Positions 44,368 through 53,756 are shown, numbered from the stretch's first letter. The stretch: DNA of 64,000 nucleotides from Sphingomonas limnosediminicola (GCF_039537965.1 NZ_BAABBM010000001.1:2393501-2457500), one strand, 5' to 3'. Made by a program: numbers and translations. The notes: generated from the sequence alone by a model not told the origin.

Positions 44368-44452
44368 GACTCTCGGGTGACACTTCTCCCCACTTTTTTG
44401 AACGGAATTAACTTTTTCGCTTGGCTTGCGACTCGGGATGATTCAAAGATTC
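44368..44452. promoter_or_regulatory. Cluster of four GANTC sites upstream of ftsZ
   Basis: GACTC 44368-44372, GACTC 44430-44434, GATTC 44440-44444 and GATTC 44448-44452. The last three are 8-10 nt apart. About 0.3 would be expected by chance in 85 nt. These are potential CcrM methylation sites. Confidence 0.55.
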
Positions 44453-44499
44453 ATCCTGTGGGCTCAAAGCGTTGCTGCTGCTTGGGGGAGGATTTTTAG

Positions 44500-45855
44500 A
44501 TGAGCATCGATTTCATGCGGCCGGAAGTCGACGAGCTTCGTCCGCGGATCAGCGTGATCGGCGTCGGCGGCGCAGGCGGGAACGCCATCGCCAACATGAT
44601 GCGCGCGGATGTCCAGGGCGTGGATTTCGTGGTCGCGAACACCGATGCTCAGGCGCTCAACGCGTCGGTTGCGGACCGGCGGATTCAGCTTGGCCTTAAG
44701 ATCACCCAGGGCCTTGGTGCCGGATCGCGACCGGAAATCGGGCGTGCGGCCGCTGAAGAGACGATCGAGGAAATCTCGGCCGCGCTAGAAGGCGCACACA
44801 TGTGCTTCATCGCTGCCGGTATGGGCGGCGGCACAGGTACGGGCGCTGCGCCGGTCATCGCCAAAACCGCACGCGACAAGGGCATCCTCACCGTCGGCGT
44901 CGTTACCAAGCCGTTCGCGTTTGAAGGCGCTCGCCGCGGCCGTTCGGCCGATGCAGGCATCGCCGAACTGCAGCAGCACGTCGACACGCTGATCGTCATC
45001 CCGAACCAGAACCTGTTCCGCCTCGCCAATTCGGAAACGACCTTCAAGGAAGCGTTCGAAATGGCCGACGAGGTGCTCCAGCAGGGCGTCCGCGGAATAA
45101 CCGACCTGATGGTCATGCCCGGCCTCATCAACCTCGATTTCGCCGACGTCCGTTCGGTGATGAGCGAGATGGGCAAGGCGATGATGGGGACCGGCGAGGC
45201 CGACGGCGATATGCGCGCCATCGAAGCTGCCGAAAAGGCGATCTCGAATCCGCTGCTCGACGGCGTGTCGATGAAGGGCGCCAAGGGCGTCATCATCTCG
45301 ATCACCGGCGGCGAGGACATGCGCCTGATGGAGGTCGACGAGGCCGCCAGCCACATCAAGGAACTGGTCGACCCCGACGCCAACATCATCTGGGGTTCGG
45401 CATTCAACAACGACCTTGGCGGCAAGATTCGCGTGTCGGTCGTTGCGACCGGCATCGAGGCGGAGGCCGGCGTCCAGCCGACCCCGGCCAAGGTTTTCAG
45501 CTTCCCGTCGCGGAACACGACGCCGGCTCCTGCGCCGGTGGCGAACGAGACCGGCGCGACGGAAACGGAAGAGCCGACGGCAGAGTCCAATCTTCCGGAA
45601 ATCGACGAGGGCGACGAGTTGCTGCTCGACGCCGAAGATATCCTGACCAGCCCGGTTGGCGGCGCGCCAATCGCTCCGCCGACCGATGAGGATGAAGCGG
45701 AAGCACCGGCGGCGACCACGGGAGGCACGCTTTTCGAGCGCATGTCGAACATCGCTCGCGGCGCGCCCAAGGTTCAGGGCGATGAAGAGGCGACCGACTA
45801 TCGGAAAGACCCGATCGACATTCCACGCTTCCTCAATCGCCAGAACAATCAGTAG
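44500..45855 (+). CDS. ftsZ: Cell division GTPase FtsZ
   Basis: 451 aa. ATG preceded by GGGGAGG. The N-terminal [17 protein letters not shown] and the tubulin signature GGGTGTG (residues 109-115) form the GTP site; NTDAQALN is the other conserved loop. After the GTPase fold (to about 320) comes a long acidic linker, [20 protein letters not shown]. The C-terminal peptide [12 protein letters not shown] binds FtsA and other partners. It has its own large upstream regulatory region and a strong terminator. Confidence 0.98.
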   Translation: MSIDFMRPEVDELRPRISVIGVGGAGGNAIANMMRADVQGVDFVVANTDAQALNASVADRRIQLGLKITQGLGAGSRPEIGRAAAEETIEEISAALEGAHMCFIAAGMGGGTGTGAAPVIAKTARDKGILTVGVVTKPFAFEGARRGRSADAGIAELQQHVDTLIVIPNQNLFRLANSETTFKEAFEMADEVLQQGVRGITDLMVMPGLINLDFADVRSVMSEMGKAMMGTGEADGDMRAIEAAEKAISNPLLDGVSMKGAKGVIISITGGEDMRLMEVDEAASHIKELVDPDANIIWGSAFNNDLGGKIRVSVVATGIEAEAGVQPTPAKVFSFPSRNTTPAPAPVANETGATETEEPTAESNLPEIDEGDELLLDAEDILTSPVGGAPIAPPTDEDEAEAPAATTGGTLFERMSNIARGAPKVQGDEEATDYRKDPIDIPRFLNRQNNQ

Positions 45856-45876
45856 GCGAAACAGCTTCGGCTCATG

Positions 45877-45906
45877 AAAGGGCGGCTCCTCGGGGCCGCC
45901 CTTTTT
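45877..45906 (+). terminator. Strong rho-independent terminator after ftsZ
   Basis: AAAGGGCGGC (45877-45886) / GCCGCCCTTT (45895-45904) form a 10-bp perfect stem with an 8-nt loop, followed by TTC. It closes the dcw cluster. Confidence 0.92.
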
Positions 45907-46026
45907 CGTTAATCTACTTTGCAGTTTGGGTGTTTGGCGCCCGCCTCATCCGCTCGGGCGCACGGCTCATCGTAAAGCCTCTAGGCAGAAAGCTTCCGGC
46001 AAGATTCAGTCCCGCATCGGGAAGGG

Positions 46027-47262
46027 ATGATGCGGGGAATATTGCGTCTCACAGGGTTGATGGCGGCCTGCGCCGGCACATTTGGCGCCGGTCTCGCCAC
46101 GCCTGCTGCTGCACAAGGCAGCTATTCGCCCTTCAATGAAACGGCGGCGTCGGCGCTTGCGCGCTACGTGCGCACGCTTGCTTCCGACCCCAAGGATTTC
46201 GATGCGCTGATCGGCGCCGGCAAATCGGCGCTTGAGCTTGGCGATACGCAGGCGGCTGCCGGCTTCTTCGCTCGCGCTGACGACATCAACCCGCGCAGCC
46301 CGGCGCCGCAAGCCGGCATGGGCGCCGTCTCGGTCGCCAGTGGCGATCCGCAGGGGGCTATTCCGTATTTCGCACGCGCCATCCAGCTTGGCGCGAAGCT
46401 GTCCACCATCGCCTGCGATCGCGGCCTCGCCTTCGACCTTCTCGGCCGCCAGGCGGACGCGCAGTCGGACTATCGCCTGGCGCTGACCGGTGCGGACGGT
46501 GACGAGGCCCGCCGACGGTTGGCGCTCAGCTTGGCAATCAGCGGCGACCGCAGCGGGGCATTGGATGCCATCGCCCCGCTCGCGGCCAAGGGCGATCCTT
46601 CGTCCGGCCGTGTCCGCGCCTTCGTCCTCGCGCTCAGCGGCGATCCGAGCGGCGCCATGACCGCTGCTGACCGCGCCATGCCCGGCAGCTACGCCAGCGT
46701 GGGTCCGTTCCTGCAGAAGCTTCCGACCTTGTCTGCCGGCCAAAAGGCCGCGGCTGTGAATCTCGGCATCTTTCCGGATGCGAAGGGCACGGCTTACGCT
46801 TCGGCGACGCCCGTACGCTCGTACCCGACGATCACAGGCAGCGTCACAACCGATCGCCTCTCCGGCATCGATAACCTGCTACGCCAGCCGGCACCGGCCC
46901 CGGCGCCGGTCCGCCAAGTTGCTACCGCGACGGTCCCGCAGCGACCGCCGGCCTATGCCGCGCCGGTCCAGCGCGCCGCGGCGCCCGCACCGCACAAGAT
47001 CTGGCTGCAGCTAGCGAGCGGTTCGAATCCCGCCGCGCTTCCCGCGCAGTTCCAGCGCATCAAAAACAAAGATAGCGAGATGTTCGAAGGCATTCGCCCC
47101 TACATGGCGAAGAGCCCGGACAAGGTGCGTCTCGTGATCGGCCCCTTCCGCAGCGCGGGCGACGCCGACACTTTCGCCGAGGACCTCGGCACGATGAACG
47201 TCAACGCGTTCAAATGGAGCAATTCCGAAACCGACCAGATTGTGCCACTCGCTACGGAATGA
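46027..47262 (+). CDS. TPR-repeat protein with C-terminal SPOR domain
   Basis: 411 aa. N-terminal signal peptide (about 30 residues). Residues 40-240 contain tetratricopeptide-like helical pairs: DFDALIGAGKSALELGDTQ, AQAGMGAVSVASGDPQGAIPY-type units. A Pro/Ala-rich linker follows. The C-terminal SPOR domain (KIWLQLASGSNPAALPAQF through VIGPFRSAGDADTFAEDL) binds denuded septal peptidoglycan. It is probably a periplasmic division-associated protein. It is coupled by ATGA to the downstream dGTPase-like gene. Confidence 0.88.
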   Translation: MMRGILRLTGLMAACAGTFGAGLATPAAAQGSYSPFNETAASALARYVRTLASDPKDFDALIGAGKSALELGDTQAAAGFFARADDINPRSPAPQAGMGAVSVASGDPQGAIPYFARAIQLGAKLSTIACDRGLAFDLLGRQADAQSDYRLALTGADGDEARRRLALSLAISGDRSGALDAIAPLAAKGDPSSGRVRAFVLALSGDPSGAMTAADRAMPGSYASVGPFLQKLPTLSAGQKAAAVNLGIFPDAKGTAYASATPVRSYPTITGSVTTDRLSGIDNLLRQPAPAPAPVRQVATATVPQRPPAYAAPVQRAAAPAPHKIWLQLASGSNPAALPAQFQRIKNKDSEMFEGIRPYMAKSPDKVRLVIGPFRSAGDADTFAEDLGTMNVNAFKWSNSETDQIVPLATE

Positions 47263-48422
47263 AGCTTCCACCAGCGGTTGCGTCGCAGCCTTCGCAATCG
47301 CGCGGCCGTCTACATGCCGAACCTGACCAGGGCCCGCGCGGGCCTCGCGACGTTTTTCAGCGCGACCGCGACCGGATCGTCCACTCGGTCGCCTTCCGCC
47401 GCCTTCGCCACAAGACGCAGGTCTTCGTCGCCCCCGATGGCGATCATTTCCGCGTTCGCCTGACCCACAGCATCGAAGTCGCGCAGATTGGCCGCACCAT
47501 GGCCCGCGCCCTGGGTCTCAACGAGGACCTGACCGAGGCACTTTGCCTCGCGCATGACCTTGGCCATCCGCCCTTTGGCCACGCGGGAGAGGATGCGCTC
47601 AGCGCCGCGTTGAGCGAGGCTGGCGGCTTCGACCATAATGCGCATACCTTGCGCATCGTTACTCGGCTGGAGACCCCGTATCCGGGGTTTGACGGCCTCA
47701 ACCTTAGCTGGGAAGCGCTGGAGGGCCTGGCCAAGCACAATGGCCCGCTCAAAAACCTCACTTGGGCAATGGCCGAGTGCGATAGGGAACTGCCGCTCGA
47801 GCTCGACACCTGGGCCAGCTTGGAGGCGCAGATCGCGGCGATCGCAGACGATATTGCTTACGACAACCACGACATCGACGATGGCCTGCGGGCAGGCCTG
47901 CTAAACATCGATGACCTAATCACGCTTCCAATTGTCGCGCGGCACTGGAGGGCGATCGGTGAGCGCCATCCCGGTATTTCCGCGGACAAGCGCCAGCGCG
48001 CGTTGGTGCGTGACATGATCGGAACGATGGTCGGTGATGTGCTCGCCGAAACGGAACGCCGCGTCGCGGAGGCGGGTGTGACCAGCGTCGACGAAGTGCG
48101 CGCCGCTGGTCGAGCCCTCGTCGGCTTTACCGAGCCGCTCGCAGAGGAGGAGCGCGAGCTGAAGCGCTTTCTCTATGCGAATTTCTACGAAGCCAGTGAG
48201 CTGCAAGAAATCCGTCGCGAAGCCGAGCGCATCGTCGGTAACCTTGCGTCTGCCTACAAGGCGAATCCCTCCCTCTTGCCTGAACCCTGGCAGCGCGGCG
48301 GCAACCGAACCGAGCAATTGCGAACGATAGGCGACTTCATTGCCGGCATGACGGACCGCTACGCGATTGCTCGCCATGAAGAGCTGGTCGGCCCCGTGAA
48401 CCTGCCCGCGAGCCGTTTCTGA
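47259..48422 (+). CDS. Deoxyguanosinetriphosphate triphosphohydrolase-like protein
   Basis: 387 aa from the ATG overlapping the TPR-SPOR stop (ATGA). The HD-domain ligands are visible in RLTHSIEVAQ and CLAHDLGHPPFGHAGEDAL, with His-His-Asp-Asp order; DIAYDNHDIDDGL completes them. RDRDRIVHSVAFRRLRHKTQV is the type-2 dGTPase signature. The family hydrolyses dNTPs to deoxynucleosides and triphosphate, so it may control dNTP pools. It starts 50 residues earlier than the HD core, as in alphaproteobacterial members. Confidence 0.93.
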   Translation: MKLPPAVASQPSQSRGRLHAEPDQGPRGPRDVFQRDRDRIVHSVAFRRLRHKTQVFVAPDGDHFRVRLTHSIEVAQIGRTMARALGLNEDLTEALCLAHDLGHPPFGHAGEDALSAALSEAGGFDHNAHTLRIVTRLETPYPGFDGLNLSWEALEGLAKHNGPLKNLTWAMAECDRELPLELDTWASLEAQIAAIADDIAYDNHDIDDGLRAGLLNIDDLITLPIVARHWRAIGERHPGISADKRQRALVRDMIGTMVGDVLAETERRVAEAGVTSVDEVRAAGRALVGFTEPLAEEERELKRFLYANFYEASELQEIRREAERIVGNLASAYKANPSLLPEPWQRGGNRTEQLRTIGDFIAGMTDRYAIARHEELVGPVNLPASRF

Positions 48423-48559
48423 CGGTACATTGTTGCAATGCAGCAACGCTGTGCGACAACTTTATCCTCGGTCCGAAACAGGGTTTCTACCCAATGTCTT
48501 AGGACTCGCGGACGTGTTAGTTACGGCTTGGCAAGGCATTGGGACTTAGAGTCGGGCAC

Positions 48560-48709
48560 ATGAACAGGAAGGTCATTCTAGTCGCATTGGTCGCCGCCGC
48601 CGTCGTCACGGCGGGCGTCGCTCTGCGCTCGACCAACCGCGCTGATGCTGCCGCGGGCAATTGCTACGCGGACGCCACCGGCCCGTCGGAACCGACCGTC
48701 TGCAACTAG
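48560..48709 (+). CDS. 49-aa secreted or membrane-anchored micro-protein
   Basis: 49 aa. It begins MNRKVILVALVAAAVVTAGV, a signal-peptide/anchor stretch, then a short polar part with two cysteines (GNCYADAT, TVCN) at the end. The ribosome site is weak. It stands alone in a 368-nt gap between the dGTPase-like gene and argS. The composition, an export signal with a C..C pair, suggests a small periplasmic protein. Function unknown; it is not similar to anything I recognise. Confidence 0.5.
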   Translation: MNRKVILVALVAAAVVTAGVALRSTNRADAAAGNCYADATGPSEPTVCN

Positions 48710-48790
48710 GGTCGGTGTAGCCGCCGGTTGATGGTGACGCGCGCACAAGGCTGCGCTAGAGGCCCACGCTTTCCACACCGGTGACCTGAA

Positions 48791-50524
48791 TTGAGCCTCT
48801 ACGCCCAATATGCCGCGCTCCTGGACGGAGTGCTCGACGAACTCGTTAGCGAAGGCGCGCTGCCGCAAGGCATCGAGCGCCGCAACGTGACAGTCGAGCC
48901 GCCGCGCGATGCCTCACATGGCGACCTCGCGACGAACGCGGCGATGGTGCTGGCGAAGGGGGCAGGGACGAACCCGCGCGCGCTGGCAGAAGCGATCAAG
49001 CCGAAGCTGGAGGCGCTTCCGACCGTCATCTCGGTTGAGGTCGCGGGCCCGGGGTTCATCAATATCCGCCTGCAGCCGGACGCCTGGCGTGACGAGCTTC
49101 GCACAATCCTGCGCGAAGGCGACGAATACGGTCTGTCGAAGATCGGCGCGAACGAGCGCGTGAACGTCGAATATGTCTCGGCCAATCCGACCGGACCGCT
49201 GCACATGGGCCACTGCCGCGGCGCAGTGGTCGGCGATAGCCTTGCGCGCCTGCTCGAGGCGGCGGGTTTTCGCGTCACCAAGGAATATTATGTCAATGAC
49301 GCGGGCGCGCAGGTCGACACGCTCGCCCGCTCCGCGCACCTCCGCTACCGCGAAGCGCTGGGCGAGGACATCGGCGAGATCCCGTCCGGGCTTTATCCGG
49401 GCGATTATCTGAAGCCGGTCGGGACGCTGCTCGCCGCCGAATATGGCGATAAATACGTCTCGGCGCCGGAGAGCGAGTGGCTGACGATCTTCCGCGACAC
49501 CGCGGTTTCAGCGATGCTCGATCTCATCCGTCACGACCTTGGGCTGCTGAACATCCACCATGACAAGTTCGCGTCGGAGGCGGAGGTTCAGCGCACTGGG
49601 GCCGCGATCAAGGCGATGGACGTGCTGCGCGAGAAGGGTCTCGTCTACGAAGGCGTGCTTGAGCGACCCAAGAGCCTCGACCCGCACGACGAATGGGAGC
49701 CGGTCGAGCTGACCCTGTTCCGCTCCACGCAATTCGGCGACGACCAGGACCGGCCGATGAAGAAGTCGGACGGCAGCTGGACCTATTTCGGCACCGACGC
49801 TGCCTATCATTGGCAAAAAGCGCAGGATGCCGCGCATCTCGTCAACATCTGGGGCGCCGACCACGCCGGGACGGTCAAGCGTGTGCAGTCGGCGGTGAAG
49901 GCGCTGACCGACGGCCGCGTCGATCTCGACGTCAAGCTCGTAAACATGGTCCGCCTGTTCCGCGCCGGCGAGCCGTTCAAGATGTCAAAGCGTGCGGGCG
50001 ACTTCGTGACGCTGGCCGATGTCGTGAACGAGGTCGGCAAGGACGTCGTCCGTTTCATGATGCTGACCAAGCGCGCCGACACGCCGCTCGACTTCGATTT
50101 CGCGAAGGTGGTGGAGGCGTCGAAAGACAATCCTGTTTTCTACGTTCAATACGCCCACGCGCGGATCAGCTCGCTGAAGCGCAAGGCCGCCGACGCCGGA
50201 CTCGACCTCACCCGCCCCGCCGATTTGTCCTTGCTGGACGATGAGGAACTGGCGCTGGTGAAGCGCGCCGCTCAATATTCGCGGGTGCTGGAAAGCGCGG
50301 CGATGGCGCATGAGCCGCACCGGATCGCTTTCTTCCTCTATGATCTGGCGGCGGAATTCCACGCCCTGTGGAACCGCGGCAACGACGACCCGTCGCGGCG
50401 CTTCCTGCTTGATAACAATCCACAACTTTCTCGCGCGCGGCTGGAACTCGCACTCGGAATCGCGCAAATAATCCGGAGCGGTTTGGCCTTGATGGGCGTC
50501 GCCGCGGCCGAGGAGATGCGTTGA
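48791..50524 (+). CDS. argS: Arginyl-tRNA synthetase
   Basis: 577 aa with a TTG start (LSLYAQYAALLDGVL). Class I signatures: ANPTGPLHMGHCRGAVVGDSL has the HIGH-like HMGH motif near residue 138 and PFKMSKRAGDFVTL the KMSK loop. The N-terminal additional domain (residues 1-110) and C-terminal DALR domain ending MGVAAAEEM are present. It charges tRNA-Arg. It is followed by two SPOR-protein genes; its stop overlaps a TTG of the next frame. Confidence 0.97.
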   Translation: MSLYAQYAALLDGVLDELVSEGALPQGIERRNVTVEPPRDASHGDLATNAAMVLAKGAGTNPRALAEAIKPKLEALPTVISVEVAGPGFINIRLQPDAWRDELRTILREGDEYGLSKIGANERVNVEYVSANPTGPLHMGHCRGAVVGDSLARLLEAAGFRVTKEYYVNDAGAQVDTLARSAHLRYREALGEDIGEIPSGLYPGDYLKPVGTLLAAEYGDKYVSAPESEWLTIFRDTAVSAMLDLIRHDLGLLNIHHDKFASEAEVQRTGAAIKAMDVLREKGLVYEGVLERPKSLDPHDEWEPVELTLFRSTQFGDDQDRPMKKSDGSWTYFGTDAAYHWQKAQDAAHLVNIWGADHAGTVKRVQSAVKALTDGRVDLDVKLVNMVRLFRAGEPFKMSKRAGDFVTLADVVNEVGKDVVRFMMLTKRADTPLDFDFAKVVEASKDNPVFYVQYAHARISSLKRKAADAGLDLTRPADLSLLDDEELALVKRAAQYSRVLESAAMAHEPHRIAFFLYDLAAEFHALWNRGNDDPSRRFLLDNNPQLSRARLELALGIAQIIRSGLALMGVAAAEEMR

Positions 50525-50526
50525 CG

Positions 50527-51309
50527 ATGAGCGAAGCCCAAGCTGCTGGCGGCATCGACCGGCTGCCATGGCTCTCGGACGAACCGGCGCGCAAAGCGCC
50601 GGCCAGGCGCGCGAAACGTGACATTACCGGATGGGCCGCAGCGGCGGTGCTCTTGGTTGCGGGAACCTCTTTCTGGCTCGGCACACGCAGTCAGGCCCCG
50701 GAGAGCGTGAAAGAACAGCCCGCGAGACTTCCGGCGCAAGCTATAGCGGTGCCGGAAACACGTCCTGTTGCGCAACGGGGGGTAGGAGCGGCGGCTCAGC
50801 CTCAAGTAACGCTCGCCCCTTCTCGAGAAGTGCGCGCCGAGCGCGTCCCTGAAGTGCGAAGCTTCCCAGAACCTGTCGTTCGGCTGCAACGCCGCGAAGA
50901 GGCTCGACGTGTCGCTGTCGTTCGCGAAAATTCGGAAGCGTCGGCAATCGAGGCAGCGAAGCCGGTCGCCACTCCGGCGGTCACCGCGCCGCGCGCTTCA
51001 GTTCCGTTGCGCGCGTGGCCGGCGCGGGTAACTGCCGGCGCCTCGGGACGGCTCGTCCAGATCGGCGCTTATGGTTCGCGCCTCCAGGCGAAGCGGGGCT
51101 GGGTGAAGATGGTTCGCGCTTATCCTGCCGTCCAGCGCTTGCAGGCGGTGGTCGTCGAAACCCGCAATTCGCAGGGACGTCATTTCTATCGATTTCAGAT
51201 CGGCACGACCTCGCAGGCGCACTCTGAAGTGCTTTGCCAGCGCATGCAGAAGATCGATCTCAGCTGCGCCGTGGTTGGACTCCCCTGGAAGGCAAAGGTC
51301 GAACGGTGA
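50527..51309 (+). CDS. SPOR-domain membrane protein
   Basis: 260 aa from the ATG at 50527; a TTG at 50521 overlaps the argS stop. One transmembrane helix (about residues 37-54, WAAAAVLLVAGTSFWLG) separates a short cytoplasmic N-terminus from a Pro/Ala/Arg-rich periplasmic linker of about 110 residues. The C-terminal SPOR domain reads VQIGAYGSRLQAKRGWVKM through FQIGTTSQAHSEVLCQRM, with two cysteines. Probably septum-localised. It overlaps the next gene by GTGA. Confidence 0.85.
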   Translation: MSEAQAAGGIDRLPWLSDEPARKAPARRAKRDITGWAAAAVLLVAGTSFWLGTRSQAPESVKEQPARLPAQAIAVPETRPVAQRGVGAAAQPQVTLAPSREVRAERVPEVRSFPEPVVRLQRREEARRVAVVRENSEASAIEAAKPVATPAVTAPRASVPLRAWPARVTAGASGRLVQIGAYGSRLQAKRGWVKMVRAYPAVQRLQAVVVETRNSQGRHFYRFQIGTTSQAHSEVLCQRMQKIDLSCAVVGLPWKAKVER

Positions 51310-51980
51310 CGGACCGGCGCTCGGCTTATGACGATGGACAGCTTCCCTGGCTGCAGGCTGTCGAGGACGAAGACGAGCCGACCGGCCTGTCGGCGCGCAA
51401 GATGCTCGCGGCGCTTGCCGTCGTTCTGGTTGCCGGTCTCCTAGTCGCCGCGACGTTCTTTTGGCTGGGCAGGCGCGATACGGTGGTCACCGGACCGCCT
51501 GAGCTGATCAAGGCCGAGCCCGGACCCTACAAGGTCAAGCCGCCCAATCCCGGCGGCCTCGACATCGCCGGCGAAAGCGAAACCGCCTTCGAAACGAGCG
51601 CGGGCGAAGACAAGGACGCGCAGCTCGACCTCAGCAAGGTGTCCGAAACGCCCGTTACCAAGCCGCCGAAAGCCGAGCCGCAGCCCGCGCCTGCGCCCGG
51701 CTTCTCGCAACAAGCGCCGAAAGCGCCCGAGGCTAGCCCGGCCGTCATTGGCCCGAAGGGCAGCACCATCCAGCTCGGCGCCTTTGCCAACCAGGCGCAA
51801 GCGGAGCGGGCGTGGACGGCACTGTCGGCGCGCTTCCCGGCGATCGGCAGCATGGGCAAAATGATCGTCCCCTTCACCGGCGGAATCCGGCTACGCGCGA
51901 CCGCCGCGTCGCCGGCGGAAGCGAAGCAGGCGTGCCAGACGCTGAAGGCCGCCGGCGAGAACTGCTTCGTCGCCCAGTAA
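51306..51980 (+). CDS. SPOR-domain membrane protein
   Basis: 224 aa from the GTG overlapping the previous stop (GTGA). One transmembrane helix (about residues 35-58, ALAVVLVAGLLVAATFFWLG), a long acidic/Pro-rich linker, and a C-terminal SPOR domain: IQLGAFANQAQAERAWTALS with a terminal pair of cysteines in KQACQTLKAAGENCF. Like its upstream neighbour it resembles DedD/FtsN-type proteins that bind septal peptidoglycan. It overlaps nagZ by TAATG. Confidence 0.85.
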   Translation: MTDRRSAYDDGQLPWLQAVEDEDEPTGLSARKMLAALAVVLVAGLLVAATFFWLGRRDTVVTGPPELIKAEPGPYKVKPPNPGGLDIAGESETAFETSAGEDKDAQLDLSKVSETPVTKPPKAEPQPAPAPGFSQQAPKAPEASPAVIGPKGSTIQLGAFANQAQAERAWTALSARFPAIGSMGKMIVPFTGGIRLRATAASPAEAKQACQTLKAAGENCFVAQ

Positions 51981-52987
51981 TGCAAGCTGCAATCTACGCC
52001 CCCTTGGGCTTCGAGCTCTCTCGTGACGAAACGCGCTTCTTCCGCGACGCCGATCCGGCCGCATTCATTCTATTCCGTCGCAATTGCGAGAACCCCGAGC
52101 AGCTTCAGCGGCTGACGGATTCGCTGCGCAACCTGGCCGGCCGCGCGGACTTGCCGATCCTGATCGACCAGGAAGGAGGGCGGGTCGCACGGATGCGGCC
52201 GCCGGAATGGCCGGCATTTCCGGCCGCCGAGCGGTTCGCGCGGCTCTACCGCGCCGCGCCGTCGTCGGCGATCGAGGCGGCACGATCGAACGCGCGCGCG
52301 CTGGCGCTGATGCTCCGTTCCTGTGGCATCAACGTCGACGCATTGCCGCTGCTCGACGTCCGTCAGGAGGGCGCGACCGACATCATCGGCGACCGCGCTC
52401 TAGGTTCAGAACCGATGCAGGTCGCCGCACTCGGCCGCGCCGTGCTCGACGGTCTCGCCTCTGCAGGCGTCGTCGGGATCATCAAGCACATTCCCGGTCA
52501 CGGCCGCGCTCTGGTCGACAGCCACAAGGAATTGCCGATCGTGACGGCAAGCGCGGAAGAGTTGGAGATCGATCTCGAACCGTTCGAACGGCTCGCATCG
52601 GCGCCGATGGGGATGACGGCGCACGTCGTCTACACCGCCTGGGACCCGGACCGGCCCGCGACTATGTCCCCGATCATCATTCGCGACATCATCCGCGGCC
52701 GGATCGGCTTCGACGGCTGGCTGATGAGCGACGATATCGGGATGGAAGCGCTGGAAGGTGATTTCGCCAGCCGCGCCGCGGGCGTCGTCGCTGCGGGGTG
52801 CGATGCGGCGCTTCATTGCTCCGGCAAGATGGAGGAGATGGTTGCCGTCGCCTCTGCCGTGCCTGTGATGAGTAACGAGGGCGAAGCGCGTCTGGCCCGC
52901 GCCATGGCATCGACGATGATCGAGCCTGAGCCGATGGATTTCGCCGAGGAAATCGCCAAGCGCGACACCCTGTTGGCGCTAGTTTAA
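51980..52987 (+). CDS. nagZ: Beta-N-acetylhexosaminidase (NagZ)
   Basis: 335 aa. The ATG overlaps the SPOR-gene stop by one base. The family 3 glycosidase motif is IKHIPGHGRALVDSHKELP (KHxPGHG and DSH loop) near residue 170, and the catalytic Asp is in LMSDDIGMEAL near 255. NagZ cleaves GlcNAc-anhydro-MurNAc in cytoplasmic cell-wall recycling. It is part of a dense argS-SPOR-SPOR-nagZ-scpAB run on one strand. Confidence 0.95.
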   Translation: MQAAIYAPLGFELSRDETRFFRDADPAAFILFRRNCENPEQLQRLTDSLRNLAGRADLPILIDQEGGRVARMRPPEWPAFPAAERFARLYRAAPSSAIEAARSNARALALMLRSCGINVDALPLLDVRQEGATDIIGDRALGSEPMQVAALGRAVLDGLASAGVVGIIKHIPGHGRALVDSHKELPIVTASAEELEIDLEPFERLASAPMGMTAHVVYTAWDPDRPATMSPIIIRDIIRGRIGFDGWLMSDDIGMEALEGDFASRAAGVVAAGCDAALHCSGKMEEMVAVASAVPVMSNEGEARLARAMASTMIEPEPMDFAEEIAKRDTLLALV

Positions 52988-52997
52988 GTACGCTAAG

Positions 52998-53756
52998 GTG
53001 GAAAGCGGCGACGAGTTTGACGAACGGCCAGTCCGCCAATCCGATGAGCTGACGCTTGCGCTCGACGGCTGGGAAGGGCCGCTCGACCTGTTGCTGAATC
53101 TTGCACGGGCGCAGAAAGTCGACCTCGCGCAAATATCGATCCTGCAACTGGTCGAGCAATATCTTGCTTATCTCGCTCAGGCGCGCGCGCTGAAGCTGGA
53201 GATTGCGGCCGATTATCTCGTGATGGCGGCCTGGCTTGCCTATCTCAAATCCTGCCTGCTTCTGCCAAAGGATCCGGAGCAGGACCCGAGCCCGGAGGAG
53301 ATCGCGTTGCGGTTGCAGATGCGGCTGCAGCGGCTCGACGCCATGCGCGAGGTGGGCGCCCGCCTGCTTGGCCGCGACCGCATCGGCCGCGACGTGTTCA
53401 TTCGGGGTGCGCCCGAAGGATTGCGGCTGATCCGCAAGGCTGCCTGGCAAGTCCGCGATTTCGACCTGTTCGCGGCCTATGGCGTGGTTCGCGCGCGAAC
53501 GCAGCCGGCGATGCACGTCATTCATGCCCGCGCGGTAATGACGCTTGAAGAAGCGCTCGACCGGCTCGGCCAGATGATCGGAACGGCGGTCGATTGGACC
53601 GTTCTCGAGAGTTTTCTTCCCGCCACGCAGGACCCTCAATTCCGGAAGTCCGCGCTGGCATCGAGCTTCCTCGCGATCCTCGAACTAGCCAAGCGCGGCC
53701 GTCTCGAGTTCGTGCAGGACGAAGCCTTCGCGCCGATCAAGCTTCGGGCCGCCTGA
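52998..53756 (+). CDS. scpA: Segregation and condensation protein A
   Basis: 252 aa with a GTG start. The N-terminal SMC-head-binding region reads LALDGWEGPLDLLLNLARA and VDLAQISILQLVEQYLAYL. The middle LEIAADYLVMAAWLAYLKSCLL is the helical domain and the C-terminal winged helix follows. ScpA is the kleisin of bacterial SMC-ScpAB condensin. Its stop overlaps the scpB start. Confidence 0.95.
   Translation: MESGDEFDERPVRQSDELTLALDGWEGPLDLLLNLARAQKVDLAQISILQLVEQYLAYLAQARALKLEIAADYLVMAAWLAYLKSCLLLPKDPEQDPSPEEIALRLQMRLQRLDAMREVGARLLGRDRIGRDVFIRGAPEGLRLIRKAAWQVRDFDLFAAYGVVRARTQPAMHVIHARAVMTLEEALDRLGQMIGTAVDWTVLESFLPATQDPQFRKSALASSFLAILELAKRGRLEFVQDEAFAPIKLRAA

Larger units (their letters stand above)
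44079..44499 (+). promoter_or_regulatory. 421-nt ftsZ upstream region with no gene
   Basis: No supportable reading frame on either strand. It contains a perfect DnaA box on the minus strand (44355-44363), four GANTC sites (44368-44452), a small inverted repeat CCACGA/TCGTGG (44244-44261) and a purine-rich leader ending ggggaggattttt before ftsZ. Confidence 0.6.
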
